64,000 nucleotides of DNA from Zygnema cylindricum (Eukaryota; Streptophyta; Zygnematophyceae; Zygnematales; Zygnemataceae). Both the position numbers and the translations under genes were made by a program. Within the stretch, counting starts at the first letter, position 1, and the number at the start of each line of letters is the position of its first letter. Under the pieces are notes generated by a model. That model was not told where the DNA came from. It saw only the letters and a list, made by a program, of their open reading frames with translations, and did no database searches. Below are positions 9,516-20,335 of the stretch, piece by piece. The DNA is taken from assembly GCA_037447655.1 (NCBI GenBank), contig JBBHKE010001422.1, positions 62,001-126,000 of the forward strand, given 5' to 3'.

Positions 9516-11386
9516 TGGATCCAGGCCACCCGTTCGGCGACGGGTCGGTCCAACCAGATGGGCGGCGCCTGCGGCTACGGCAACACCTACTCCCGGGCTA
9601 CGGCCTGCACACGGCCGCCGCATCCGAGCCATATGGTTCAAGGGGGGGGCCATATCGGGGGCTCCAGGTCAGGCAATATGCAGTTCAACCTGGTTGAGGG
9701 GTTGGGATTTGGGATTTGGTGGGGGAGTTGAGAGGATTGAGAGGATTTGAGGTTTGAGATTTTGGGAGTTGTTTGGGAGAGGGATTCGGGGAGGTGGGCA
9801 CGCGGCGGCGGCCTCCGAGGCCATATGGTTCGAGGGGCCATATGCGGGGTGCTGTCGAGGTGAGGGGGACAGGTCTTACGGATTTGGTGGATTTTCCGGG
9901 GGGGTTTGGGGAGGGGGTTTAGGGGGTTGGAGGGATTTGGGGGGAGGTTGGGGGGGGATTTGGGGAGTTGAGGGGCGGTTGGGTTTGGTCTCGAGGCCAT
10001 ATGGTTTTAAGGGGGCCATATGCGGGGGTGCTCAGCTGCGGTTAGAATTCCGTACGAATCCGTACAAATTTGGTGGGATTTGGGGGGATGGGGGGGGATT
10101 ATGGGGGATTTTGGTGCGATTTTGTGCAATATCGTACAATTCCGTACCATTATGAGGAGGGCGGGTTTGAAGGGGGGTAGGTGGGTAGGTAGGTAGGTAG
10201 GCCGTACAGTGGTAGAGTCCGGCTTCCGGGGCGGTTAGGTTGAAGGAGCAGTTTTTGCGGTGGATTCCGTACACTGGCTGTACGACATCCGTAATGTGGC
10301 TGGAAAGAGTCCGTTCACGAGTCCGGGCAGTGGCTGGGTAGTGGCTGCAGAGGACGTAGGGGAGGGGAAGGGGGAGGGAAGAAGAGAGGGGGAGGGAAAA
10401 GAGGGGAGGGGGAGGGAGAGAGGGAGAGAGAGATAGTGGCAAAGACAGGTACAGAGCGGCTACCCAATTCAATTTCAGTTCCGCTTTCTCGTTGTTGGTC
10501 ATTATTTTTTCCGAAACTGACCTGTCTTTTGTCTTTTCCTGTTTTCCCCTCTGCCCCTCTCTCTCCCTCTCTCCCTCCCCACTCCAGATCCAATGCTACA
10601 ACTCCAAGTGGTGTCTCCCAGGGAAGCCTCGCCTCGTGGTGACTGTCACAAATAACTGCCCCAATAACTGGAACCAGGTTCGTTTCCTCTCTCTCTCTCC
10701 CTCTACCCCTCCCGCTGCTTCCCAATAACCCCCATCAAAATTCCAAAATAAACCTTTAAAAAATAGCCCCCAAAAAACCCCAAAAAATCCAAGAAAAGCT
10801 CCAGGAAGGTCCTACAAAAACACAAAAAAAAATCCTAAAAAAATATAAAATAAAATCGAACAAAATCCCAAAAAAATCCTAACCTTTCCCTCTCCCTCCC
10901 CTTCCTTCTCCCCCCCTCCAGGCTTCGGACGACGGCGGCTGGTGCAACTACCCCCGCAAGCACCTTGACCTCGCCGTCCCCACTTTCATGGCCATCGCCG
11001 AGTACAAGGGCGGCATCGTACCTGTACGGATCCGTCGTGTACCCTGCGTCCGTTCAGGCGGCATCAAGCTCTCGGTGTACGGAAACCCGTGGTTCATCAC
11101 CATCATGATTTGGAACGTAGCGGGGGCGGGAGATCTGAGGGCTATGGCCGCACGTGTGGACGGGGGAAACTGGGTAGGTCTTTTTAGGAACTGGGGGGCC
11201 CAGTGGACCTTGAGTGGGGGGGGTTATTATGGGAGACAAATACATTTAAGGTTGAAAAGTGGGTATACGAATGAGAAATTGGTGATAAATGGGGCTTTGC
11301 CGGGGTATTGGAGTTTCGGTGGAGATTATGAGGCGAGGACAAATTATAAGTGGCCGAGCAATTTGGACCAGTTGTTGAGGAAGTAG
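9516..11386 (+). CDS. EXPA: Alpha-expansin gene, first visible exon damaged (possible pseudogene)
   Basis: Expansins are secreted wall proteins that loosen cellulose-hemicellulose contacts without hydrolysis, using a double-psi beta-barrel domain (GH45-like) and a C-terminal CBM63 domain. After the splice acceptor at 9515 the frame reads WIQAT and MGGACGYGNTYS, the family's N-terminal signature. Later exons supply KWCLPG, NNCPNNW, GGWCN, KHLDL (the HFD-motif position) and the whole CBM63 domain. GGWCN before HLDL points to the alpha class. The part between TYS and the next intron is broken: GYGLHTAAASE, expected next, is in another frame, and its continuation appears three times over 9620-10050. 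No clear signal-peptide exon was found upstream. The gene may be a pseudogene, or GC-run indels may be assembly errors. Confidence 0.75.
9620..10050. repeat. Triplicated expansin exon segment in G-rich DNA
   Basis: The word GAG(G)CCATATGGTT followed by a G run and CCATAT(GC)GGGG occurs near 9624, 9815 and 9992. Each version matches the part of an expansin exon that would follow TAAASE and precede the GxCxxLR residues. The spacers are G-rich (TTTGGGGGG words), as expected of intron sequence. One copy has GGTGAGG and one has CGGTTAG, possible 5' splice sites, right after the segment. This suggests local duplications of an exon end; which copy is used cannot be settled from sequence alone. Confidence 0.55.
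10588..10677 (+). CDS. EXPA: Alpha-expansin, internal exon (30 codons)
   Basis: Exactly 90 bases between a polypyrimidine-AG (ACTCCAG, ending 10587) and a GT donor (CAG/GTTCGT). The exon encodes IQCYNSKWCLPG and VTVTNNCPNNWNQ, the cysteine-bearing middle of the expansin barrel domain. Frame and splice sites are intact. The flanking introns are CT-rich on both sides. Confidence 0.85.
10922..11386 (+). CDS. EXPA: Alpha-expansin, terminal exon (rest of barrel plus CBM63)
   Basis: The exon starts after CCCCTCCAG and runs 154 codons to TAG. It encodes GGWCNYPRKHLDL (catalytic-like HFD position present as HLD), then GIVPVRIRRVPC, where the barrel ends. The CBM63 part follows, with aromatic residues in MIWNVAGAGD, FRNWGAQW and GYWSFGGDYEAR. 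The C-terminus NLDQLLRK is slightly longer than typical. No frameshift is seen. The base composition is GC-rich at the start, falling to AT-rich at the end, unlike the surrounding intergenic DNA. Confidence 0.9.
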   Translation, partial: ASDDGGWCNYPRKHLDLAVPTFMAIAEYKGGIVPVRIRRVPCVRSGGIKLSVYGNPWFITIMIWNVAGAGDLRAMAARVDGGNWVGLFRNWGAQWTLSGGGYYGRQIHLRLKSGYTNEKLVINGALPGYWSFGGDYEARTNYKWPSNLDQLLRK

Positions 11387-13199
11387 AGGGAGAGGGAGAG
11401 GAGAGTTTGGAGTTAGAAGGTGTTCGGATGGAGGTTTAAACAGACCAGAGTGACGTTTAAACGCGGAGGAAAGAGGTTTAAACGAGGTTGGGATGAGGAG
11501 GATTAGTCGGAGTTGGGAAAAGGTTGGAAGGAAGACGTGGAGAGACGGTGGAGAGACGGAGGTCCGAGAATGTTGAGGGAAGGAGAAGGAAGGGAAGGAT
11601 AGAATTATAAAAAGTTAGTGGACATTGGAAATTTAGGAGTTAATGGGTATGAAAGGATTTGGAAAATTGGGGTAGAAACTTTAACGGTATTTTTAAAGGT
11701 GTGCCAAAATCGGGTTTTAAAGAGCTTTTTGGGGTTTTTTGTGAAATGTATTTTAATAGTTCCAAAATCCCCGAGGGAGTAAAGAGGAAAAATGGAGCGA
11801 TCCCATTGGACGGCGAAACTGCTGCTGGAAATTCCTTTTTTTTTTTTTTTGGATTCCAACGATTTTTTTTTTTATCTTTTTGTTTTCTTTAATTTCACCC
11901 TTGTGTTTTTGTTTTTGTTTTTTTTCTTACATTAGGAAGACAGGTTTTTTTTTTTAAGGGGATTTTGGGAGGGATTTAATTAATGTGGGTGTAAAGGGCC
12001 CAAGATTGATTTTCTCGGGATTGTAATTTTTATAAAAGGGAGTTTTCTCGATAAAAGACAAAATTCTCTAGTTTCACCTCTTTGTTTGAGGGGGAGAGGG
12101 GGAGTTTTGAGGCTTTTAGGGGGAGAGGGAGAGAGTTTCTAGGACTCTATAAGAGATGTGTTCTTTAAGTTATTTAAGTGAGGTAGGGATAGAGAGAGGA
12201 GATGGAGTGCAAATAGTGCAAATAGTGCAAATAGTCGAATAATTGATGTTATTTGATCCTTTGAAGAGGGAAAAAAAAAGTAGAGTAATGATGAGAGTGT
12301 GACATAAATGAAAGTTTTTTTCATAGGTTTTCGAAAAGGTTTTCGAAAGTTTTTTTTTTTGTTGTTTTAACCTTTATTTTAAACTTTTTTTTTTGGTTCG
12401 ACTTGTAGTTCCTTTTTATGTTTTTTCCTCTTCATTTGTTTTAAAATGAGCGAAAAAGAGTGTAACTTTTCGCTCTCTTGTTTAATATAAAATAGGGAGA
12501 TTTTTTTTACATTTGTTTTTGTTACAAACTTTTTTGTGTTTGTTTGGTTCCCTCTCCTCCTCCCTCCCTCTCTCCCTCCCTAAGTAGCTCTCTCTCTACA
12601 AAAAGTTGTGCAACTAATTTTTGGATTTTGTAATACATTAGTAATTGTTTTGGATATCCTTTTTTTTCTTAATTTAATTTAATTTAATTTCCCTTTTTTT
12701 GTGTTAAAATCCTCAAAAAATGTGTTGTATTGGTTCTATCTTTGGTTTGGATGTCTCCTTACTTATCTTATTTTTAAATATAACTAAATAAATGTGCAAA
12801 TGTACATACATACATATATCACACACACATATATATAATACACATACACATACATATATCATATTATTTATATATGTTTTTATGTTTCTATATGTTTCTG
12901 TATATATGTACATGTGGATATAGACGTACATACAATTATACATTTATTTATACATAGATATAATACATATCTACATATATACGTATAGGCATATCTACAT
13001 ATATAAATATATATATCCTGTTAATGTTTCTAACATTTGAAATTTTTTAACCAGTCACTCAATTATTTCAACTTCAATTCGTTTTTGAGCGTAAGATCTC
13101 ACCACTAAAAGACAAAATATACTAAAAGACATTTCATTAAACCGAACTTTTTATCTCGACATTTTATTCGTTCATCATCTCTGTTCGTGCGACTTAAAG
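11387..13199. other. 3' flank of the expansin gene: AT-rich DNA with simple repeats
   Basis: The first few hundred bases probably hold the 3' UTR. No single AATAAA stands out. Poly-T runs (11836-11890, 12350-12400) and a (AT/CA)-rich microsatellite at about 12790-13020 fill the rest. Frames here are short and low-complexity. Confidence 0.5.
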
Positions 13200-14475
13200 T
13201 CAGGAAGACTTTGTTTAGAAATGCCGCTGTCAAACTAACAACTTCCTACTAGCCCACGGGAACGACAGATCAGCAATCTGTACACCGGGAGACTGCGGTC
13301 AGAACTAGTACGGACTTAGGTACTTCCTCCTAATCTTCTCGTACGGCGCTAAATTTCGAAAAACGTCGGTTGAGATTTTCGGCTGAAGGACAACAGCACG
13401 CTACACCGCCAATCGCTATTAGCGTTGTGTACACTAATTCCGTCCCGCTTTTTTTTTGTTTTATTCTCAAATAGCGTAGTTTATTCTATTTTTTTCTTTA
13501 TTCTATTTAGGGTTATATTCAGTACGTTGTCTGTTAAATAGAGTGGTTTATGGTCAGTGTCAGACCGTACGTAAATGTACCTTTTAAAGTTAAAAATTAC
13601 AATAAATTAGTTTTAGTAATCGCGGACGCATGAGAATGTGCGTTCTAAAAAGGAAAAAAAACCAGGTCGTAAAAAATCTCGCTCGCACATATTCGTCCGA
13701 CAGCCGCGTTTCGACCGTGTGAATGTACAATTTGTGTACGATTTGTCAGATTTTGTACAAAAACTTATATTAGTGTAAGCATGTTTGCGACCGACATTTA
13801 TTTTTTCAAAGATCCAAATTACCATAATCAAACAATTAGAATGTATGATTTTTTCCAAAATTTTCAAATTCTTAAACAGCGTACACCACGGTAATTATTT
13901 TTATACGCTAAAAAAACTTACACGCTAATAGCGATTGGCGGTGTACTGGAGTCGATTGTTTTGTCTTTTAGTGAACTGCCGCGGTTCAACAGGGAAGTCA
14001 CTGCGGGCCACAGGCAGTTCCTAAGTACATCCGTACCATTATATTCGTACCATCACATCCGTACAATCAAAAGGTGACGTCATCAGATATCGGACGGTCA
14101 CGATGATGCTCATCGTCTTTTGTAGTCTGCAAAAAGGTGGCGGCGGAGAAGGGGGACATTTGTCGTGACGTGAGGGAAAACGACACGACGACACGGAAAC
14201 ATCGCTACAAAAATGACAGCGAGGAACCAGATAGCGCAAATAGCATCAGGCCACCGACAATGTAAGATATGACACACGTGAGTAGATCTCACTGCTCGGC
14301 GAGATTCCATATTGCAGAGTTGTAACATCTACGTTTTGACTGTTCGCATGTGTGGGAGCTGGTTCCAAGTGGCAAAGTTCAAGAAGGCTGGCAGGCAATA
14401 AGAGCGGGCCACGTGGCATTTGGAATGTTTTGCGAGGCGCGCAACCAAAGGTGGTCGGTGGGAGAACTTTGAAGG
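13200..14475 (+). repeat. Dispersed repeat unit, copy 1 (with MITE inserted)
   Basis: After removing the MITE at 13402-13945, this stretch aligns with 15590-16200. Shared blocks are ACTTCCTCCT, CGGTTGAGATTTTCGG, GGACAACAGCACGC, ACTGCCGCGGTTC, CATTTGTCGTGAC, AATGACAG, CGGCGAGATTC, GGCAGGCAA and CACGTGGCATTTG, in the same order. No gene is recognised. It may be part of a larger unclassified transposon. Confidence 0.7.
13402..13945. mobile_element. 544-bp MITE, copy 2 (inverted relative to copy 1)
   Basis: Full-length second copy, with ends TACACCGCCAATCG and CGATTGGCGGTGTA and the same length as 2263-2806. It sits directly after GGACAACAGCACGC inside a dispersed repeat. The related repeat at 15.6 kb has the same GGACAACAGCACGC without an element, so insertion rather than shared ancestry of the flanks is clear. 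Confidence 0.85.
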
Positions 14476-14830
14476 GCGCAAAATGTGGACGAAGGGGTGG
14501 AAATTGGAAGCGTCACGATTTGTACGGACATGTAATGCGTACAAATGTGGCAAAGTTACGGAATCCGTACAAATATACCATGTACCAAGAAAGTTTGGCA
14601 ATGTACTTTCATTAATGCGTCCAAAAATTGCTGCACCGGGAATCGCTAATAGCGCCGATTTCGCTAAATTAGGTCCCTTACGAATTTACGCCCGCGACCG
14701 TACAATCGAGTCAATGGTACGAAACGCTTTTTGGCGTCATGTTTCGTTGTTGTAAATTATAAAGTATGCGATAATAATCCAATATATGTATATAAAATTA
14801 TAAATGTTGCATAATTGCAAGTGTCATATA
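14476..14830. other. Unclassified DNA, end of the dispersed repeat region
   Basis: Contains GTACGG/CGTAC-type words and the palindromic ATCGCTAATAGCGCCGAT near 14642. I see no gene. The stretch ends at the target duplication GTCATATA of the next element. Confidence 0.4.
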
Positions 14831-15105
14831 CATAGTTCAAAAGTAGGCGTTTTTATGGTAGGCCTTTGGTCGGCGCTTTTATCGTAAGTTGTGTTATGGG
14901 CTTTTCATGTGATCTTCTTAGATCACTACTTTGATCAGCGACCGTCCGATCGTCCGAATCTGACGGTGTAAATAAATTTATTAGTCCGAATGTTTTAATT
15001 GGTCCGAATAGGTCCGAATGCAATATGGGTCTTAAGGTCATATTGTATGTTTTGCGTACAATAGGCATATTGTATGGGCCTACTTTAACCTACTTTTGAA
15101 CTATG
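14831..15105. mobile_element. hAT-like MITE, CATAGTTC family, 275 bp
   Basis: The ends are CATAGTTCAAAAGTAGG and its exact reverse complement (17 bp). Perfect 8-bp flanking duplications GTCATATA occupy 14823-14830 and 15106-15113. The 8-bp duplication indicates a hAT-type transposase acting in trans. The interior contains TTGATCAGCGACCGTCCGATCG and ATATTGTATG words shared with the larger relative at 16227-17549. Confidence 0.92.
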
Positions 15106-15204
15106 GTCATATAGTACTGTAATTCATTTAAGCTACGCTGTATGATTTTAGAAGTCTCCATTCATATTATTTGCAAGCCCGAAAAAATACAATAATCAGA
15201 GCAT

Positions 15205-15205
15205 G

Positions 15206-15237
<32 letters not shown>

Positions 15238-15303
15238 AATATATATATATACATATATATATATACATATATATATTTATATATGTGTGTATATATAAAT
15301 ATT
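15205..15303. repeat. (AT)n microsatellite
   Basis: Alternating TATATA with occasional GTATA and AAATA interruptions. It has no coding meaning. Confidence 0.9.
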
Positions 15304-15589
15304 TGTAATCGTAAGCCCCATCCATGTTCGCTGCCGCGCCAATTATAGACTTCAATTTATTGCTTTCCAAATTTCTGAGGGGTAAGATCTTTAGATCACC
15401 TTCGCAGCTAAACGACAAAAAATCCAGAAGGAGCCAAATGGTTTGTAATCACGTTTCGATTTGAACATGATTTAGTGCTTCAATGTGACTTTCACCCACG
15501 AAGGACCCGTTTCAGATGTACCGGCAACCGGAAAAAAAGAACGGAACAATAAACCGTACAGCCGTAGATTACGGTCGAAAATAATTCGA

Positions 15590-16226
15590 GACTTTTATGT
15601 ACTTCCTCCTTATCTCCTTGTACGGCGCTAGGTTCCGAAAGACCTCGGTTGAGATTTCGGTAGAAAGGACAACAGCACGCTCATAGAGGAAACATTTGTA
15701 TTTACTGATTTTTTGTCGTTTTTGTACAGCCTGAATGCCAGCTCATCAGGGTTCAAAAACAAAAACAAACTGCCGCGGTTCGACAGGGATGACATTGCTG
15801 GCCACAGGCGATTCCAAAAAGTACATACGTACCGTTAGATCTGTCGTCATTCCAGATTGAACGGTTGCGATGCTGTTTACAGTCGCTAATAGTGTGTGAA
15901 AAGGTGGGCAGTGGAGTCGGTGTTCCCATTTGTCGTGACATAGTATAAAACGACAAAACGACAAAAAAACCTCGAGGAAAATGACAGGGACGATCGGATA
16001 GTGCAAACGGCGTGTCTACTCAGAATTGAAGATGTAGCAGATGTGTAAATATCGGCGAGATTCTTTATTTGCTCATGGCATGTTTAGGAATGTCGGCAGG
16101 CAAAAAAATTGGTACACGTGGCATTTGTGCGGTTTGTAATGTTTGGAAGGCGTACAATCGGGTGGTTGGTGGCAAATTTATGAAGAGAGCCAAATTCAAA
16201 CTTGTCAAATTCAAACGGATTTGGAC
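15590..16226 (+). repeat. Dispersed repeat unit, copy 2 (MITE-free)
   Basis: Matches the repeat at 13.2-14.5 kb block by block and lacks the 544-bp MITE at GGACAACAGCACGC (near 15669-15682). The copy is cut at 16226 by the next hAT-like element. Confidence 0.7.
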
Positions 16227-17549
16227 CATAGTTCAAAAGTAGGCGTTTTTATGGCAGGCCTTTGGCAGGCGCACAAAACTTGGCAAAAAACCCTAGTTGT
16301 TCAATACGCGCGTTTTTTCCCCTTTTTCCAGTTTCTACGTATTGTACGTGACTTTTCAAAAAATCGCAAAAAAAAACGTCTACTGTAAACTGAATCTGGA
16401 ATTTTACAGAAGCCTACAGACAAATTACTGTAACTGTACGAATATTTACGGCAACTGTACGGTAATTGACGATAAGATTCGATGCACGTATCGGTACTTT
16501 CTGTTCAGTTAACTGATCAAAATGTACACAGAAATGTACGGAAATTTATCGTCACGTCTATGGACATTTCCAAAAAGCGACGTTGCGGCGTCACACTATT
16601 TGAGCGCCGTAAGTTCAAAATGTATTTGGGCGTCTTATTTCAGCGTTTGGCAGGAGGTGATCCTGGGAGTACAGAAGCACCTGGAATTTGCTAATAAGAT
16701 TGACCGTAACCAGTAGAAGTAGATGTTCCGATACAGACATGTGGTGTGATGATTATTTGAATAGATATTATTTTTACCGCTCATTTGACGGCAAGCTTAC
16801 AAACTGCGGTACATGTTCAAATCATTTTTTTTAACATGTACGGATTTGTACGGAACAAAATCATTAACGTTTTGTATGATTTTTTCAAATCGACCTCTCC
16901 AGTTTCTACGTACTGTACGCGCGTTCGAATCGTGCGTAGAATACGTTTTGAACAACTATGCACAAAACACGCGTAGAGTAGGCATACTGTATGTGTGTGC
17001 GTTGTGCACACTCTTGTACGAACGTACGAATCTGACGTACGATCATAGTACAGCGCACGCCGTCGGACGAAATTTTTTAGCGAACTGACACGCCGTAGGA
17101 TGACATTCCGTGGAAAAGAAAACCCGGAATAATTTTTTTTATCGTCCCATATTGCCTGGTTGGTCAATTTGAGGCTTTATTTAGTGTGGCCATCAAAATT
17201 GCAAACGCTAATATGACAGATAGTCCTATCGTAAGTTGTGTTAGGGGCTTTTCATATGATCTTTTTAGATCGCTACTTTGATCAGCGACCGTCCGATCGT
17301 CCAATCGTCTGAATTTGATGGCTTAAATAAAAAAAACCTCAAAACTGACAGAAAAAACAAATTCTGTTCGAATGTTTTTCAAACTTTAGACATGACGTTT
17401 AATTCTCTATGGATCGATGTGCAACTCAACCCTGTTATTATTTTTTTTCATTTTGCGACCAATACAATATGGGTCTTAAGGTCATATTGTATGTTTTACA
17501 TACAATAGGCATATTGTATGGGCCTACTTTCACCTACTTTTGAACTATG
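16227..17549. mobile_element. hAT-like element, CATAGTTC family, 1323-bp version
   Basis: It has the same 17-bp ends as the 275-bp MITE, with flanks ATTTGGAC (16219-16226) and ATTTGGAT (17550-17557), a 7 of 8 match. Both ends and the TTTTAGATCGCTACTTTGATC and CAATATGGGTCTTAAGG blocks are shared with the small copy. The extra kilobase is non-coding and GTAC-rich, and holds a diverged internal duplication (CCAGTTTCTACGTA at about 16329 and 16899). No transposase is recognisable, so this is a larger defective relative. Confidence 0.85.
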
Positions 17550-17587
17550 ATTTGGATTTTTTTACAATTTTTACGTGGTATTTTTAT

Positions 17588-18383
17588 TGGTGTTGGGTAT
17601 CGAAGACCGTTTGCCGATATTCGATATACATCGAATATCAAGTACCCGATAATCGATGTATCGCTTCGATATATCAAAAACCAAAATATCGCGATATATC
17701 GCCAATATATCGTATCGCCAGGATATCGAGGCAAAAAAAAAATGAAAATTTCCACAGGTCTCCAAAATCACGTGCCTTCGGACAAGGTGACCGTAAAATA
17801 TTTGCCGAAAAGAAATACGTTTTTTTCCTGAAAGTCAGCAGAGTGAAGGGGATCTTTGAGGTACACTTGCGAAGTACACGTACATAATAAGCAAGTACGG
17901 ATTTTCATACGAAAATGGTCGGTTTTACAAATCTTTGACGATTTTAGAGATTTGATTGTCAAATTAGAAAGAACCACTCAAAATAAAACATGTATGTCAA
18001 AACTTGTTTACAAACGATACACGATGTAACCGAGGCCCCTGTAATACAATTTTTTTGCCGTCCGTGCTATTACAAAGACCTCCAGATGTAACCATACCCC
18101 AAATAAGTAATTATATGAATTACATAATTAGTACTTTTTTGTCGGTTACATTATGCGGCGTCTACGTTTAAATCACGGAACGAAAATTACGTCGTATGTG
18201 GCGTATCAGACAATTTGCCTTTTTCGCTAGAATAACATATTACATAAAAATACAAAATGTTATATTTCAAAAATACTACATATTTGGTCTCGATTCGATA
18301 TATCGAGGATTTTGCTGGATTGATATTCGATATATCGAATATTGAAATTATCGCGATATGAATTTACCCGATACCCAACACTA
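17588..18383. mobile_element. hAT-like non-autonomous element, TAGTGTTG family, 796 bp
   Basis: The left end is TGGTGTTGGGTATCG and the right end CGATACCCAACACTA. Perfect 8-bp flanking duplications ATTTTTAT lie at 17580-17587 and 18384-18391. Subterminal CGATATATCG palindromes are dense on both sides (17610-17730 and 18295-18355), as in the relative at 6780-7696. No transposase frame is present. Confidence 0.9.
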
Positions 18384-18584
18384 ATTTTTATACTCTTCAT
18401 CAATTTCGTATAGTTTTCCCTGTACCACGTACGAAAATGTACAAAAATTGTCCTCTTAAACCCTAAAAAATCCTTAAAAAATCATAAACTGTACGAAAAA
18501 TACATCGATATGTAAGGTTATATACTAAAAGTGTACCCTAAAAATCCTACGTGTAAGTAAAACACAAAAATGTGTTAAGATCAC

Positions 18585-18835
18585 TAAAAATGCTCACAAA
18601 TTAGTGAAATTACACAACATTCTCACAACGGAAGATTAAAACAACCAAAGCTCACAACAATCCACATTGACAAATTATCATTATGTTTAGCGGACCAGAT
18701 TTTCAATACAAACTCTGTCCCTCACAATTTTTCTCTCACTCTGAAATAAATTTTAAAGAATATACTTCCTCCTTCCTTAGTTCTTCTCTCCCTACATCTT
18801 GATGTATCTCAAATTCAAACACATGATGTATCTCT
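18585..18835 (-). repeat. Dispersed repeat, copy 2 of the inverted pair with 896-1140
   Basis: Read on the minus strand, this stretch follows 896-1140 word by word (ATCATGTGT, AAGATGTAGGGAGAGAAGAA, TTGTATTGA, TTGTGAGCAT). It is non-coding, and no termini were found. Confidence 0.5.
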
Positions 18836-18920
18836 TACTACAGACTACATACAAAGCTGGTTGAGACACTCACAAATATATATTCCTAAGGCCGATAAAC
18901 AATGACCACTAAGCAATTTT

Positions 18921-19285
18921 ATTGAAATATACGAAGATGTACTAAATGTATTCTAAAAACACTAAAATCCCCCTTAAATAACCCTAAAATGTACAGAAAT
19001 ATACGGACATTATACGTAAATGTGCGGAAAATGTAAGGCCGTATAGCTGAAATATACGAGAATGTAAGAGAATGTACCCTAAAAATCCCAAAATCATAAT
19101 TCTAAAAAGTACGGAAATGTACAAACAATGTATGTAAAAGTACGGAAAATGGAGGCAACTATACTGAAATATACGAGAATGTACAGGAATGTACCCTAAA
19201 AACCCAAAAAACCACTTTAAATAACCCATGAAGCACGAAAATGTATGGACACTGTACGTAAACATACAAAAAGTCCGGATACAAT
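18921..19285. repeat. Degenerate tandem repeat, about 115-125 bp units
   Basis: Three diverged units start with TGAAATATACGA near 18923, 19048 and 19164. Each continues with ATGTA...CCCTAAAAA, AACCC..AAAATGTACGGA and TGTACGTAAA. The words are similar to the shorter motifs at 18455-18560. Confidence 0.6.
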
Positions 19286-20205
19286 AGTCGGGTATGCATT
19301 TTATAAATATTTCAAAATTGTTCGATGCGAATGGTAAGAAGTATTTGCGTGCCCATTTGGTGCGTAATAAGCGAATTGGACAGCTATCGCCAAATTTGAC
19401 AAAATTGAGGAAAGTACGGATAAGTTATGTGTTTTACAAAATTAAAGAAAAAGTACAGTGTCATATGGTAAAAAACAATAATGTACAATATTATAACACA
19501 TCCAAAAATTAGAGTGTGTCCCCATGTGCTAAAGTAAGAGTTTTATTCTATCGTTTTCCTCAAAAACATAGCGCCATATCGATGAAATTATAGCCGTACG
19601 AAAAAAGTGAAAACTTGAAAAAACAAATTGGGTTAGCTTTTAACTTAGAATAAACGACATGTTTTCGTCTTGTGTTTTTATAACCACGGCCACGTTATGA
19701 CATGTCTTTTTCAAACTTCACCTAAAAACATAACGGAGATGTGTATTCAATTAAAGTACCACCGCTCCATAAATAGGGAAACAACTTCACATGTTTCACT
19801 AGATTTCCAAATTTTTTGACAAGAAGAAGAACAATTTTTTTTCCGCTTGGTGCGGATTTCATTTTTTTTTATTATAAGGGTCTTCATAACTTGATGTCAT
19901 TTCACGACCACCGAAAAAAAGGGCAAAGTCAAAGGATAACTTTTCAACCACGAACGGCACAAAGGTGAAAGGCTTTACATCTACAATATTATACAAACGC
20001 ATGCGACGTCACAAGCAAATTCAAAAAACACGGTGCAACAACACATGTGGTAGACATCGACAACCATCATAGCACTATCGTTGTATGCAATCGTCGCAAA
20101 CTTAAATAAAAATTTTGATTTTGCGCATTACGTCAAATTCAAAAGATGTACGTAAACACTTCGCTATAATAGGAAGTAAGTCCGTTTAGTTTTAAATACA
20201 TGAGG
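19286..20205. other. AT-rich intergenic DNA, nothing recognised
   Basis: No frame longer than about 70 codons and no terminus or array is visible. Confidence 0.5.
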
Positions 20206-20335
20206 ACTATGTGTTTGCAGTAACAACAATAGTGGTAACAAACACTTTATCTAGTTAGCGCTCACAAAAGTACTCAAAATAAACTCTCAACTATGTTTAA
20301 AACTCAAATTTGTATTTGCGCTAACAATAATATCT
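20206..20335 (+). repeat. Satellite array, left piece (monomer C and start of D)
   Basis: One C-type monomer (GTTTGC.GTAACAACAATAGTGGTAACAAACAC ... ATGTTTA) is followed by the first part of a D-type monomer ending ATAATATCT. The array resumes at 29962 inside the same D monomer, after a 9.6-kb insertion. Confidence 0.8.

Noticed and set aside
8973-9750. Open frames of about 250 codons on the + strand and 150-168 codons on the - strand
   Set aside because: They come from the CT-rich tract and C run. Their Ser/Pro/Leu and Gly/Arg/Glu composition changes with frame, and only the part after 9515 has protein homology.
12713-13020. 76-codon frame rich in Tyr/Ile/Val in AT-rich DNA
   Set aside because: Encoded by a CA/TA microsatellite; low complexity.
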